DNA from: Candidatus Methanomethylophilaceae archaeon
GTDB lineage: Archaea > Thermoplasmatota > Thermoplasmata > Methanomassiliicoccales > Methanomethylophilaceae
NCBI GenBank assembly: GCA_017935945.1
Contig: JAGBGN010000108.1
Coordinates: 1 to 64,000 of the forward strand
Direction: 5' to 3'
DNA length: 64,000 nt
Program-made: the position numbers and the translations under genes
Shown: in pieces, positions 7,147 through 14,970 of the stretch
How the letters are laid out: each line of letters starts with the position of its first letter
How positions within the stretch are numbered: position 1 is the first letter of the stretch
The notes under the pieces: model-generated
Seen by the model: the letters and a program-made list of their open reading frames with translations, nothing else
What the model was told of the DNA's origin: nothing
The model's database searches: none

Positions 7147-7851
7147 ATGATGCTTGTTCAGGATTACATTGGTTTGATCCTGGTATATGGCCTGATTGCA
7201 ATCTCACTAGCCATCGGACTGTATCTGGATCGTAGGGGGAGCGCCCTCGATGTACGCAAGATAATCCATATCGGTGTGGGCAATTTCATTTTCATCTGGT
7301 GGATGTTCACCGAAGGGTGGGTGATGTTGACTTTCTTCACCATTCCCTTTGCAATCCTGCTTTTCATCGCCATGTTGAAGGACAACATCATATCCGAATC
7401 AGATCTGGGAAGGATCAACAAGAAGGGTCACAAGACGGGTCTGTTCCTCTATGCGGTCAGTATTAGCTTGATGATCCTGCTGTTCTCTGATCATTGGGTT
7501 GCTGCAACATTCGGTATCGTAGCCATGACCTATGGTGACGGTTTCGGATGTGTCATAGGCAAGAGGTTCGGAAAACATCCAGGGTTCAACGGGAAGACCT
7601 TGGAAGGTTCCCTGGCCGTATTCATCTTTACGACAGTCGTATGCATGGTCGTACTCGCCCTGTACTCGTTCCTTTCCTCTGAAATGGTGCTGGGATTCTC
7701 GGCAGACTGTACCGCAATCGTTCCTGGATTCGTCGCATGCATCATCGCCGGATTGGTTGCAACAATCGTCGAGGCCGTGTGCCATGGAGCGTATGATAAC
7801 ATAGCCATCCCCATGTCGGTGGCTCTGGTTATGGTACTACTGGGGTTGTAA
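7147..7851 (+). CDS. Dolichol/phytol kinase or CDP-alcohol cytidylyltransferase-like membrane protein
   Basis: A 234-residue protein with six or seven hydrophobic helices. The diagnostic stretch is YGDGFGCVIGKRFGKHP followed by NGKTLEGSLA, the conserved block of the dolichol kinase (SEC59)/phytol kinase/phosphatidate cytidylyltransferase superfamily; RKIIHIGVGN near 37-46 is the N-terminal H-containing motif of the polyprenol-kinase branch. It probably phosphorylates a prenyl alcohol, using CTP or another nucleotide, at the membrane. The next gene starts one base after its stop and is a thymidylate-kinase-like P-loop protein. ATG 7150 is an alternative start. Confidence 0.7.
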   Translation: MMLVQDYIGLILVYGLIAISLAIGLYLDRRGSALDVRKIIHIGVGNFIFIWWMFTEGWVMLTFFTIPFAILLFIAMLKDNIISESDLGRINKKGHKTGLFLYAVSISLMILLFSDHWVAATFGIVAMTYGDGFGCVIGKRFGKHPGFNGKTLEGSLAVFIFTTVVCMVVLALYSFLSSEMVLGFSADCTAIVPGFVACIIAGLVATIVEAVCHGAYDNIAIPMSVALVMVLLGL

Positions 7852-7852
7852 C

Positions 7853-8425
7853 ATGACTTGGTACGTTGTAGACGGGATGGATGGATCCGGAAAGAGTTCC
7901 ATAGCCGATACATTGTGCTCCTGTCTCAGTTCCAATGGTCGCAAGGTCATCGTACTGACCCATCCGAACACAGATACGTTCATCGGAAGGTTGGAACGGA
8001 AGGCATTGACGATAGAGGGCAAGCCGGCCTTGATCGTCACCATCGGATTGTACATCGCCGATGTACTAAGTTCCCTTTCCAAGCTCAAAAGGTTGCAGAG
8101 GATCTACGATGATGTTGTTTTCGTGCGTTATACGGGTGCTGTGGCCTACCTCCCGGAAAGCATCTGTCCCATTGCTTACCGTACGATCTCAAGCATACTG
8201 CCCAAGCCCGATGTCAGATTATTCGTCGATGTGGATGCAGAAACCGCTATGAGACGTATAAGGTCACGCGGTGATGATGTAGAGGTCTTCGAGACGGTGG
8301 AGAGGTTGGAATCCACCCGCAGTAAACTCAGGACCATACTCGCCGATTGGGAGATCATCGATAATACCGGGACCATTGAAGAATCGAGGTTGAAGGTGGA
8401 GGAGTGCATCCGTTCCAGATCATGA
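7853..8425 (+). CDS. Thymidylate-kinase-like P-loop kinase
   Basis: A 190-residue protein with the thymidylate-kinase arrangement: P-loop GMDGSGKSS at 8-16, VRYTGAVAYLP near 88-98 where dTMP kinases have DRY...S..AYQ, FVDVDAETAMRRIRSRG (the lid/dimer strand and helix) and a C-terminal regulatory helix. The catalytic DR(Y/H) aspartate is not present (VRY instead), so dTMP may not be the substrate. It is tightly coupled to the polyprenol-kinase-like membrane gene, which raises the possibility of a nucleotide or lipid-phosphate salvage role. The gene converges on taw1. Confidence 0.66.
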   Translation: MTWYVVDGMDGSGKSSIADTLCSCLSSNGRKVIVLTHPNTDTFIGRLERKALTIEGKPALIVTIGLYIADVLSSLSKLKRLQRIYDDVVFVRYTGAVAYLPESICPIAYRTISSILPKPDVRLFVDVDAETAMRRIRSRGDDVEVFETVERLESTRSKLRTILADWEIIDNTGTIEESRLKVEECIRSRS

Positions 8426-8443
8426 CGGATGCACGGCATCGCG

Positions 8444-9382
8444 TCAGATGCCGTATATCTTCCTCACGTCGGTCTCCTCGCCGGGGTGGCCGAGTAGAAC
8501 AACGCGGCTGTCTGCCCTCTCCTTGATCAATTCCATGCCGATCCTGTCACCAAGTTGTCTGGAGAAGTCCTTGATCTCCTCGAACGAGGGCATGCATGCC
8601 ATGGACAGGCGTTTCCTGGAACCACCGACGAAGACGTACCCCTTGGGTTCTACAAGATCCGGATCGGCTATGCGATCGAGACGTGCATAATCATCGATCC
8701 AGCCCAGATTCACATCCTTGACGAGGGTGTGCCTTATGACGGTGCGTGTCTCGAGGGAGGGCATCATCTCCAAGGTCTTCATTATCTTCTCCCACCCGTC
8801 AGACACCTTGGGACGACATACGGAACGGTACACATCCTCGTTCGGGGCAGCGACCGTGACGTAAAGTTGCATCGGCAACGTGTCCAGTGACTCCAATCTC
8901 TCAGGATATGTTCCATTGGTCACCATGAATGTGGTCATGCCCCTGCGGTGGCATTCTTCGATGAACTCGGAGAGGTATGGGTAGGTGATGGGTTCGCCCG
9001 CCAGAGATATGGCAACCTGATTGGGGTTGCATGCTTCCTCGAACATCTCGGGGGAACAGCGCGGATCGCCTTTGAAACCGGTGATCAATTTCCTCTGGTG
9101 GGCAATGAGGGCGTCGAGCATCTCCTTGGGTTCCGACCAGTCCTTTACCTCGAAGTCGTTCTCCTGGACCCTCCAACAGAATGTGCACATGTGGCTGCAT
9201 TCGTTAATCGCGGGGGTCATCTGAAGACACCTGTGGCTGCTGATACCGTAGAAGTCCTGTTTGTAACAGTGTCTCTCATGCAACATGCTCTCCTTCATCC
9301 AGTGACATAGTTTCACTGCGGCATGGTCATTGTGGAGTCTGTATTGCTGTTTTATCAGTAGGTCCTTGTACGCTTGATCCAT
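8444..9382 (-). CDS. taw1: tRNA 4-demethylwyosine synthase (TYW1/Taw1), radical SAM
   Basis: A 312-residue radical SAM enzyme that condenses N1-methylguanosine at position 37 of tRNA-Phe with pyruvate to build the tricyclic wyosine core. The radical SAM cysteines are 62, 66 and 69 (ECSHMCTFCW, C-x3-C-x2-C), preceded by HRCLQMTPAI, a signature of Taw1. SLAGEPITYPYL corresponds to the GE(P) SAM-binding motif and MVTNGT follows as in the family. It is the last gene of the ABC ATPase-zinc ribbon-rfcL-taw1 operon. Length is normal for the archaeal enzyme, which lacks the flavodoxin domain of eukaryotic TYW1. Confidence 0.92.
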   Translation of the reverse strand: MDQAYKDLLIKQQYRLHNDHAAVKLCHWMKESMLHERHCYKQDFYGISSHRCLQMTPAINECSHMCTFCWRVQENDFEVKDWSEPKEMLDALIAHQRKLITGFKGDPRCSPEMFEEACNPNQVAISLAGEPITYPYLSEFIEECHRRGMTTFMVTNGTYPERLESLDTLPMQLYVTVAAPNEDVYRSVCRPKVSDGWEKIMKTLEMMPSLETRTVIRHTLVKDVNLGWIDDYARLDRIADPDLVEPKGYVFVGGSRKRLSMACMPSFEEIKDFSRQLGDRIGMELIKERADSRVVLLGHPGEETDVRKIYGI

Positions 9383-9391
9383 TTTGATGCC

Positions 9392-10825
9392 TCAGAAATC
9401 GAATAGGCTGCGCTGACCCTTCGGTTTGGAAGCAGCCGGGGTGGGTGCGGGAGCGGGGGGTTCCACGCTGGTGACGTTCTTAGGTTTGGATTTGGGAACA
9501 TCGGTCTCAATCTTCTCGGTGACAGGTTTGGTTTCCAGTTCCGAGAATATGGCTTTCACGTCTTTGGAATCGGGCTTCTTGTCCAAAAGGAATCCCAGTT
9601 CTTCTGGTTCAAGTTCTGCGCCACGGGTGATGGCGACACACAGTTCCCTATCGTTAGACATCATCGTTTTCAACGGATGCAGGATGTCCATGGAGACCCT
9701 GCGTGTGGATGTATGCAGATACACTGCAAGTTTCATCACCGTGGATCCCTTCAGTGCACGAACACTTTTGCTACGGGACATCTTGGATAGGTACATCGGG
9801 AAGCGTATACGTTCACGGGAGTAACGGTCCGTCCAACGGGATGAGATCACCCCAGCGGTCATGAGGTCCCCGGCATACGACCAGAACCCATAGTATTGAC
9901 GTTTGTGGACACGGCCCAGAAAGATGTCGGCACGGGACAGCATCTCGTATCCACGCACCAGATCTCCGCGGTCTGGGAACTCGTAAGGCATGTTCTCATC
10001 CATCCAGAGCATGGTGGTCTGGGGGTCTGTGTCCGACTGACTGTAAATGCGTCTGGCAGAGGGTACATCGTCTTTTCTGAAGACAGCGGTCATCAGCTCA
10101 TACATGTCGCTGCGGGATTCTCTGGATGAGAGTCCTTCTGCCATCTCTAACGTGACCTCGTCGACACCCAGCGACAGGGATTCAAGATTGCGGACTGCAG
10201 CACGGAGGTCTCCGTTGGCATTGGATACCAACAGCTCCATGGCAGCGGGTTCGACTTCCACTCCCTCTGCTTCTGCGATCCTGTACAGGGTCTTGGTGAC
10301 GGTCGTGGCAGTGGGTTTCTTGAATGTGATCTGAAGGGTGTTGTTTGCGACGACGGAGCTCTTGCGTTTCAACTCGTAAAAATCGTTGACAATGAGGATT
10401 ACAGGCTGGGATGTCTCCTTGATCAGACGGTTTATGACGGGCATCGCTCCACGGTCTGCGTTACCGAAGAGGCTGTCCGCTTCGTCCAATATTATCAGTT
10501 TCCTTGCCCCTGTGGCAGCATCCATGTAACTGCCATCGTCTCCGAAGGTATTGAACATGGAACCGCGAATGGCTACGTTCTCGATAGCGGAGCCCGTACG
10601 TTGATCGGAGGAGTTCATCTCCACAGTATCCCAGCCCATCTCCCGGGCCAGGGCTTCTGCAGAGGTGGTCTTGCCCACACCGGGACTACCCATCAGGACC
10701 AGGGCCCTTTTCTCTGGTATGCCTGTGGTCCAGCTCTTGGCCCACGCCCTCATGGTATTCACTGCGGTGGGATTCCCTACTACTGAATCGAGTGATTGTG
10801 GACGATATTTCTCCGTCCAGTCCAT
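9392..10825 (-). CDS. rfcL: Replication factor C large subunit
   Basis: A 477-residue clamp-loader subunit that, with the small subunit, opens and loads the PCNA ring. It starts with MDWTEKYRP, the standard RFC opening; Walker A GSPGVGKTT is at 46-54, Walker B IILDEADSLF at 111-120, followed by the sensor and lid domains. The last residues QRSLFDF form a PCNA-interacting (PIP) box, preceded by a Pro/Ala/Lys-rich linker. The ATG overlaps the stop of the zinc-ribbon gene (TGATG), which fixes this start; the frame upstream of it has no RFC similarity. Confidence 0.95.
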   Translation of the reverse strand: MDWTEKYRPQSLDSVVGNPTAVNTMRAWAKSWTTGIPEKRALVLMGSPGVGKTTSAEALAREMGWDTVEMNSSDQRTGSAIENVAIRGSMFNTFGDDGSYMDAATGARKLIILDEADSLFGNADRGAMPVINRLIKETSQPVILIVNDFYELKRKSSVVANNTLQITFKKPTATTVTKTLYRIAEAEGVEVEPAAMELLVSNANGDLRAAVRNLESLSLGVDEVTLEMAEGLSSRESRSDMYELMTAVFRKDDVPSARRIYSQSDTDPQTTMLWMDENMPYEFPDRGDLVRGYEMLSRADIFLGRVHKRQYYGFWSYAGDLMTAGVISSRWTDRYSRERIRFPMYLSKMSRSKSVRALKGSTVMKLAVYLHTSTRRVSMDILHPLKTMMSNDRELCVAITRGAELEPEELGFLLDKKPDSKDVKAIFSELETKPVTEKIETDVPKSKPKNVTSVEPPAPAPTPAASKPKGQRSLFDF

Positions 10826-11292
10826 CAACTGGCCTCCGGGCTGTATACGGCTCTGAAGATGTCCGATGCATGATACATAAACAGACCCAGTTTGATGAAC
10901 AGCAACAGCATGTAGCTTTCGGACAACATGGGGGTTATGTACCAGAGGATGAAGGTCATGCAGAGGAACATTGCTCCACGGGACCATTGTTTCAGTACGA
11001 GGTGTCCAATTCCGAAGACGTTGAAGAAGCTGGGGATTAGTGCCAGCATGAGGGCGATTATGCCGTTCTTCCTCATCCTGATTATGGGCATCTGTCTGGC
11101 CAGTGCTGCTCCGCAACTGTCGCAGAAATCATCAGAGGGGCCCACAGGTGAGCCGCATGAATGGCATCTGCCATCGGTAACAAGGTTGTCCCCGTCCATA
11201 CGGAGGGCTTTGGATTTCATGCACCCGCAACGGTGACAGAAATCTGAATCATCGGGTATCTGACACCCGCATTCTGAACATATGTAGATCAT
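10825..11292 (-). CDS. Double zinc-ribbon membrane protein
   Basis: A 155-residue protein with two zinc ribbons (CSECGCQIPDDSDFCHRCGC at 5-24, then CHSCG...DDFCDSCGAAL) followed by two to three hydrophobic segments (IIALMLALIPSFFNVFGIGHLVL and GAMFLCMTFILWYITPML). Proteins of this shape are common in Thermoplasmata and have no assigned function. The start ATG at 11292 overlaps the end of the ABC ATPase gene, and its stop overlaps the rfcL start. Two other zinc-ribbon membrane proteins occur in this window, at 23455 and 33612. Confidence 0.7.
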   Translation of the reverse strand: MIYICSECGCQIPDDSDFCHRCGCMKSKALRMDGDNLVTDGRCHSCGSPVGPSDDFCDSCGAALARQMPIIRMRKNGIIALMLALIPSFFNVFGIGHLVLKQWSRGAMFLCMTFILWYITPMLSESYMLLLFIKLGLFMYHASDIFRAVYSPEAS

Positions 11293-12092
11293 TGGGTAAC
11301 ATCTCCGGACAGATGCATGCTGTAGATACCCCCTAAACATTCGACCTTTATAGGTTCGCCGTAGAGCTCCGACACGACCTCGTCGGTAAGCAGCTCCTCT
11401 TTGAGGCCATCGGCGAATACCTCTCCGTCCCGGATCATCACGATGCGTTTGACTGATACGGGGATGTCGGTGAGATCGTGGGTGACCATGACTATCGATA
11501 TGCCGGAGGAGATCATCAGATCGAACATAGAACGGAACTTTGATTTCATTACGATGTCCAAACCTGTCATCGGCTCATCGAGAACCAAGAGACTCGGGTC
11601 AGTGACAAGTGCTCTGGCGATGAGTGCGCGCCTCATCTCACCAAGCGATATGTTCCTGATCTCATGTTCCAGTATATCCTCTATGCCCATCTCCTTAGCT
11701 GCATTGAGGACGGATCTTATCATATCGGGAGTGACGGTGTGGTTCCTGAACACATCCAAGCTGTTGAAGAAGCCGGAGCATATCACCTCACTGACGATGG
11801 TATCGCTCCTGAACATCGATTGCAGGTCCATGGAGACGACCCCCATACGTCCACGGATCTCGAAGAGGTTCCATCTGTCCTCTCCGAATATGCGCATGGT
11901 GGAGGGGGATTCCTCATCATAGTATGGCCTGATGTCGCCTCTCAAGAGCTTTATCAAGGTCGTCTTACCAGAACCATTGGGGCCGATGACAGCGACATTC
12001 TCGCCCTTGAATATGTCCAGATCTACAGACCTGAGAATATGGTCCCCATCCCTCACGACAGATACGTTCCTCAGCTCCAGAGCTTTTTCCAT
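11289..12092 (-). CDS. ABC-type ATPase subunit
   Basis: A 267-residue ABC nucleotide-binding protein. Walker A GPNGSGKTT is at 37-45, the Q-loop is around VVSMDLQ, the signature is NISLGEMRRALIARAL (LSGGQ replaced by SLGEM), Walker B LLVLDEPMTGLD and the H-loop VTHD. No permease gene is nearby, so it may partner with an unlinked membrane component or act alone, as some ModF-like proteins do. It is the first gene of the operon that runs through rfcL and taw1. The short insertion DDEESPST after the first strand-helix unit is unusual. Confidence 0.84.
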   Translation of the reverse strand: MEKALELRNVSVVRDGDHILRSVDLDIFKGENVAVIGPNGSGKTTLIKLLRGDIRPYYDEESPSTMRIFGEDRWNLFEIRGRMGVVSMDLQSMFRSDTIVSEVICSGFFNSLDVFRNHTVTPDMIRSVLNAAKEMGIEDILEHEIRNISLGEMRRALIARALVTDPSLLVLDEPMTGLDIVMKSKFRSMFDLMISSGISIVMVTHDLTDIPVSVKRIVMIRDGEVFADGLKEELLTDEVVSELYGEPIKVECLGGIYSMHLSGDVTQ

Positions 12093-12169
12093 GTTCGCAC
12101 CCAGATACAGGTAATACTTAATTTTAAACCGAATGATTTCGGATCATCCGTCATATGTGATCGGTCAGA

Positions 12170-12484
12170 TCAGTAATCGGCAAGTTCCTTTTTCTCGGAG
12201 GGTATCCTCAGGAGTTTGTCCATCTCCTCCAGCAACTTTGCCACATCCATTCCGAGCTTGGTGAGTGAGACGATGGTGGATCTAGAACTGTCATCCATGT
12301 CCTGGTTGACGAGCCCCATTGATTCCAGACTGTTGATCTTGTCGGGCATCCTGGGGTTGGATGACACGCCCTGGTAGATGTCTATCTTCCTACTGGGTCC
12401 ATTGGTTATGAGGTAGAGCATGATGTTGATGAGGTGCTTTTCCTCAAACTTAGAAGCGTAAGGTATTCTGGATTCCTTCTTCAT
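12170..12484 (-). CDS. Winged-helix DNA-binding protein
   Basis: A 104-residue protein with a small winged-helix domain: HLINIMLYLITNGPSRKIDIYQGV, SSNPRMPDKINSLESMGLV (recognition helix) and STIVSLTKLGMDVAKLLEEMD (wing and C-terminal helix). It is similar in plan to the regulators of many archaeal small-protein operons. The ATG at 12484 was chosen because residues before it are not domain-like and a TATA-like TTTTATATAC lies about 38 nt upstream, inside the terminator of the symporter gene. Targets unknown. Confidence 0.6.
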   Translation of the reverse strand: MKKESRIPYASKFEEKHLINIMLYLITNGPSRKIDIYQGVSSNPRMPDKINSLESMGLVNQDMDDSSRSTIVSLTKLGMDVAKLLEEMDKLLRIPSEKKELADY

Positions 12485-12520
12485 CGTATCATCCGGCTTG
12501 GGCTGGAGATTAACGGAAGT

Positions 12521-12548
12521 ATATAAAAAAGCAGGGGGTGGCCCCTGC
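12521..12548 (-). terminator. Terminator of the symporter operon
   Basis: On the minus strand a GCAGGGG/CCCCTGC stem (7 bp, 4-nt loop) is followed by TTTTTTATAT. The T-run doubles as the TATA-like element for the next minus-strand gene at 12484. Confidence 0.75.
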
Positions 12549-12560
12549 AAGGAAACGGGT

Positions 12561-14198
12561 TTAAGCGGTTGTGCCAGATATTTCCTTTCTCCTGAAGTAG
12601 ACCAATGCCAGAGCCATCGTGATGATGGACAGGGGTAGACTGATTATCAGCGGGTCCACGGAGGAGATGATCGAATCGGGGAAGAGGACTGCCTCGCCGG
12701 TGATCAGCTTGCATATGGGGAGGAAGATACTCATTCCGGTGTTGAGGAAGAGTGCGCTGAACAGGTATGAACCGGTACCGGCGACGATACTGGCTATGGC
12801 TGCAGACTTGCAGGGGTTCTTCTTCGCATAGAGGGCATGGAAGTATGCTGGCAGAAGCGCGGCTGCAGTCATTCCCATGAAGACGGATGTCGCCTTGGCG
12901 ATGATGTCCTTGGGCATGAGGTAGCAGTACACGACGACGAGAACCAACATGATCACGATGACGATCCTGTTGACATTGACGGACTTGGAGTCCCCTTCCA
13001 TTCCCTTCTTGTTCTTGATGAGGGTGTACAGGTCGTATCCTCCGGCAGCTCCGATCGTGTGCATCAGAGCACTGATAGTGGAGATTGCTGCACAGATCAG
13101 GGACAGCAGGAAGAGCGAGATGAACAGGTCACCGAATGTCATTCCGTGGAACACCTCAACGATGTACTGGGGAATGATGAAGTCTGTACCGAGGCCGATG
13201 CTTGTGATGTACTGGAATGCTGTCATTCCATACTCGTTGTTGAAGTAGACGTTGCTGAGGGCTCCGACGGTGTATGCGGAACCGACGATCACGAGCATGA
13301 AGACCGAACCGTATATTAGGGACTTGTTGAGGTCCTTGTCGGACTTGGCGGACATGTACCTGACCACGAGCTGGGGCTGAGTGAGTGCACCGATTCCAAC
13401 ACCCATGACGAATGTTGTCACGACCGTCATCCATTCCTTGGAACCGAAGTCGGACATGGATGTCCATCCGTTGAATCCCTCCAGGACGCCGAGGTTGGTC
13501 TCACCGATCTTCTGGTCCCAGAGACCAGTCAGAGAGCTTGTAGCATCTCCGACACCTCCGAGGACCGCATAGGTGACAACCAGGATGACTGCCATACCGA
13601 TGAACATGATTGCGGCCTGCAAGGCATCGTTGTACATGACCGCGATGATTCCACCGTATACGACGTATATCGCCACGATGAGGGACAACAGGATAAGGAT
13701 GTAGTTGTAGTATTCAGTGAGGCCGGTCATAACTGCAATCGAATTGACTCCTCCCTTGAGGACAGCTGCAGCGTAGATGGGCATCATAATGATGATGAGA
13801 ATCGCTGTGAAAGCTCTGATTCCCTTTGATTTGTACACTTTTCCAAGGAGATCTGCAAATGTGGATGCACCGAGTTTCCTTCCGATCTTCCTGGTCCTTC
13901 CTCCAAAGACGAGGAATGCCACAACAAGACCGACGAACAGATTCAGGAAACACAGCCACATCAGTGACATTCCATGTACGGCCGATTGTCCACCGAATCC
14001 GATAACGGCGGATGCACTGAGGAAGGTGGCTCCATATGAAAGGGCGATGATGATCGGACTGGTCTTGTTCCTTCCGAGAAGGAAATCATCGTTGTTGCGA
14101 GTGTGTTTGTATCCATAGTATCCGAGTAGGAGTGTGACGACTATGAACACAACCGCCATGGCGCCGAACATTGTCAGATTGACACCTTCAGCACTCAT
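12561..14198 (-). CDS. Sodium:solute symporter (SSS family)
   Basis: A 545-residue membrane transporter with about 13 hydrophobic helices. The sodium/solute symporter signature is present: FLLGRNKTSPIIIALSYGATFLSASAVIGFGGQ near the N-terminus, and VYGGIIAVMYNDALQAAIMFIGM (GG..AV..TD..Q region of the family). It takes up a small solute with Na+; pantothenate, proline or a short carboxylate are typical substrates and cannot be separated by eye. The ATG at 14198 overlaps the end of the 45-residue partner gene by 11 bp and is preferred to the ORF start at 14228. Confidence 0.88.
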   Translation of the reverse strand: MSAEGVNLTMFGAMAVVFIVVTLLLGYYGYKHTRNNDDFLLGRNKTSPIIIALSYGATFLSASAVIGFGGQSAVHGMSLMWLCFLNLFVGLVVAFLVFGGRTRKIGRKLGASTFADLLGKVYKSKGIRAFTAILIIIMMPIYAAAVLKGGVNSIAVMTGLTEYYNYILILLSLIVAIYVVYGGIIAVMYNDALQAAIMFIGMAVILVVTYAVLGGVGDATSSLTGLWDQKIGETNLGVLEGFNGWTSMSDFGSKEWMTVVTTFVMGVGIGALTQPQLVVRYMSAKSDKDLNKSLIYGSVFMLVIVGSAYTVGALSNVYFNNEYGMTAFQYITSIGLGTDFIIPQYIVEVFHGMTFGDLFISLFLLSLICAAISTISALMHTIGAAGGYDLYTLIKNKKGMEGDSKSVNVNRIVIVIMLVLVVVYCYLMPKDIIAKATSVFMGMTAAALLPAYFHALYAKKNPCKSAAIASIVAGTGSYLFSALFLNTGMSIFLPICKLITGEAVLFPDSIISSVDPLIISLPLSIITMALALVYFRRKEISGTTA

Positions 14199-14325
14199 CC
14201 TCTTCATCCTCCGTATCTCTTCCAGCACCTTTCATGACTCCGTAAGCCACACAGAAAGCAACTGTTAGGAAGCATCCCAGGTAGGCTGACCAGATCCAAA
14301 AGTCTGGAATTCCAAGTATACTCAT
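14188..14325 (-). CDS. Small single-pass membrane protein, symporter accessory subunit
   Basis: A 45-residue protein: MSILGIPDFWIWSAYLGCFLT, one membrane helix to about residue 28, then an acidic tail ending EDEEDEC. It overlaps the symporter gene and precedes it in the operon. Small proteins of this shape are paired with archaeal and bacterial SSS transporters (for example the PutP/PanF-type 'small accessory protein'). GGTGAAAAG stands directly before the ATG as ribosome-binding site. Confidence 0.72.
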   Translation of the reverse strand: MSILGIPDFWIWSAYLGCFLTVAFCVAYGVMKGAGRDTEDEEDEC

Positions 14326-14340
14326 CTTTTCACCTTGTTG

Positions 14341-14359
14341 CGTGCTAACATTTAGCACG
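14341..14359 (-). promoter_or_regulatory. Palindromic operator in the symporter leader
   Basis: CGTGCTAA and TTAGCACG form an 8-bp perfect inverted repeat around a 3-nt centre. It lies about 25 nt downstream of the minus-strand TATA-like element (ATATTATATATCG, about 14379-14391), that is, at the expected transcription start, and 15 nt before the small-subunit gene. A repressor bound here would block RNA polymerase; it could also be an mRNA hairpin. Confidence 0.6.
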
Positions 14360-14412
14360 GATATTTGGAGGATGCCCTTTCGATATATAATATCATTGGA
14401 GGAATCGGACCG

Positions 14413-14622
14413 ATGGAAAACCATTCTATTGATGTTTTAAGGAAAAAACGGTGGAGACATCGTCAAAATCTTTCTTCATGCTTGTTTCAGACTATTCAAA
14501 TCTTAAACAGTCGACAATACGAATCCTGTTTGAAAGCGATGGCGTATGTGGATTCAGGGATGTATATCCGAAATCAACAGTATGCAAAACATGGAAAAGC
14601 AATCAGAAATCATTTAATATAA
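14413..14622 (+). CDS. Possible small basic protein (doubtful gene)
   Basis: A 69-codon ORF with some support: GGAGGAAT 10 nt before the ATG and a TATA-like ATATATAAT about 27 nt upstream. Against it, the codons (CGA, CGT, TTA, CAA) differ from the rest of the window, the protein looks like nothing known, and its stop falls inside the SRP RNA promoter. It is listed so that the gap 14326-14637 is described; it may well not be translated. Confidence 0.22.
   Translation: MENHSIDVLRKKRWRHRQNLSSCLFQTIQILNSRQYESCLKAMAYVDSGMYIRNQQYAKHGKAIRNHLI
14613..14621 (+). promoter_or_regulatory. TATA box of the SRP RNA gene
   Basis: TTTAATATA lies about 25 nt before the first base of the SRP RNA helix at 14638-14640, the normal archaeal distance. 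Confidence 0.6.
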
Positions 14623-14637
14623 TTCGTATATGGGGGT

Positions 14638-14948
14638 TTGTCTGGCTTGACCGGGGTGCTTGGCGTGCCCTATACCCGAAATCGTCAATACGCGGGGGTG
14701 ACAGCAGGGGACGGCTCCTCTGAACATTCAAGCCCATCTAGCAACTATGAAACCTTGTCCTATAGAGTTGGTGTTTGTGACGAAGACGGCCGGAGGGTCG
14801 TTGTTCACACATTAATCGGGGGAACCGGGTCAGGTCCTGACGGGAGCAGCCTTACTTCGAACTACTGACGTTTACGGGGTAGCAGGGTTGAGACGCGAAA
14901 TGGTAAACTTGAATCGGGAGGGGGTGTCAACCCCTGTGGCCAGGCGCT
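14638..14948 (+). ncRNA. ffs: Signal recognition particle (7S) RNA
   Basis: An RNA of about 310 nt, the usual archaeal SRP length. The 3' half contains the SRP54-binding helix 8: GGTCAGGTCC, a four-base loop, and GGGAGCAGCC at about 14829-14852. The 5' part, GGCTTGACCGGGGTGCTTGGCG...ATACCCGAAATCG, fits the archaeal Alu domain. The ends GTCTGGC (14640-14646) and GCCAGGC (14939-14945) pair to form helix 1, and CTTTTT follows at 14947 as terminator. The helix 8 loop reads TGAC instead of the common GGAA-type tetraloop. Exact ends are uncertain by several bases. Confidence 0.88.
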
Positions 14949-14970
14949 TTTTGCCACCGATTACAGTGAA

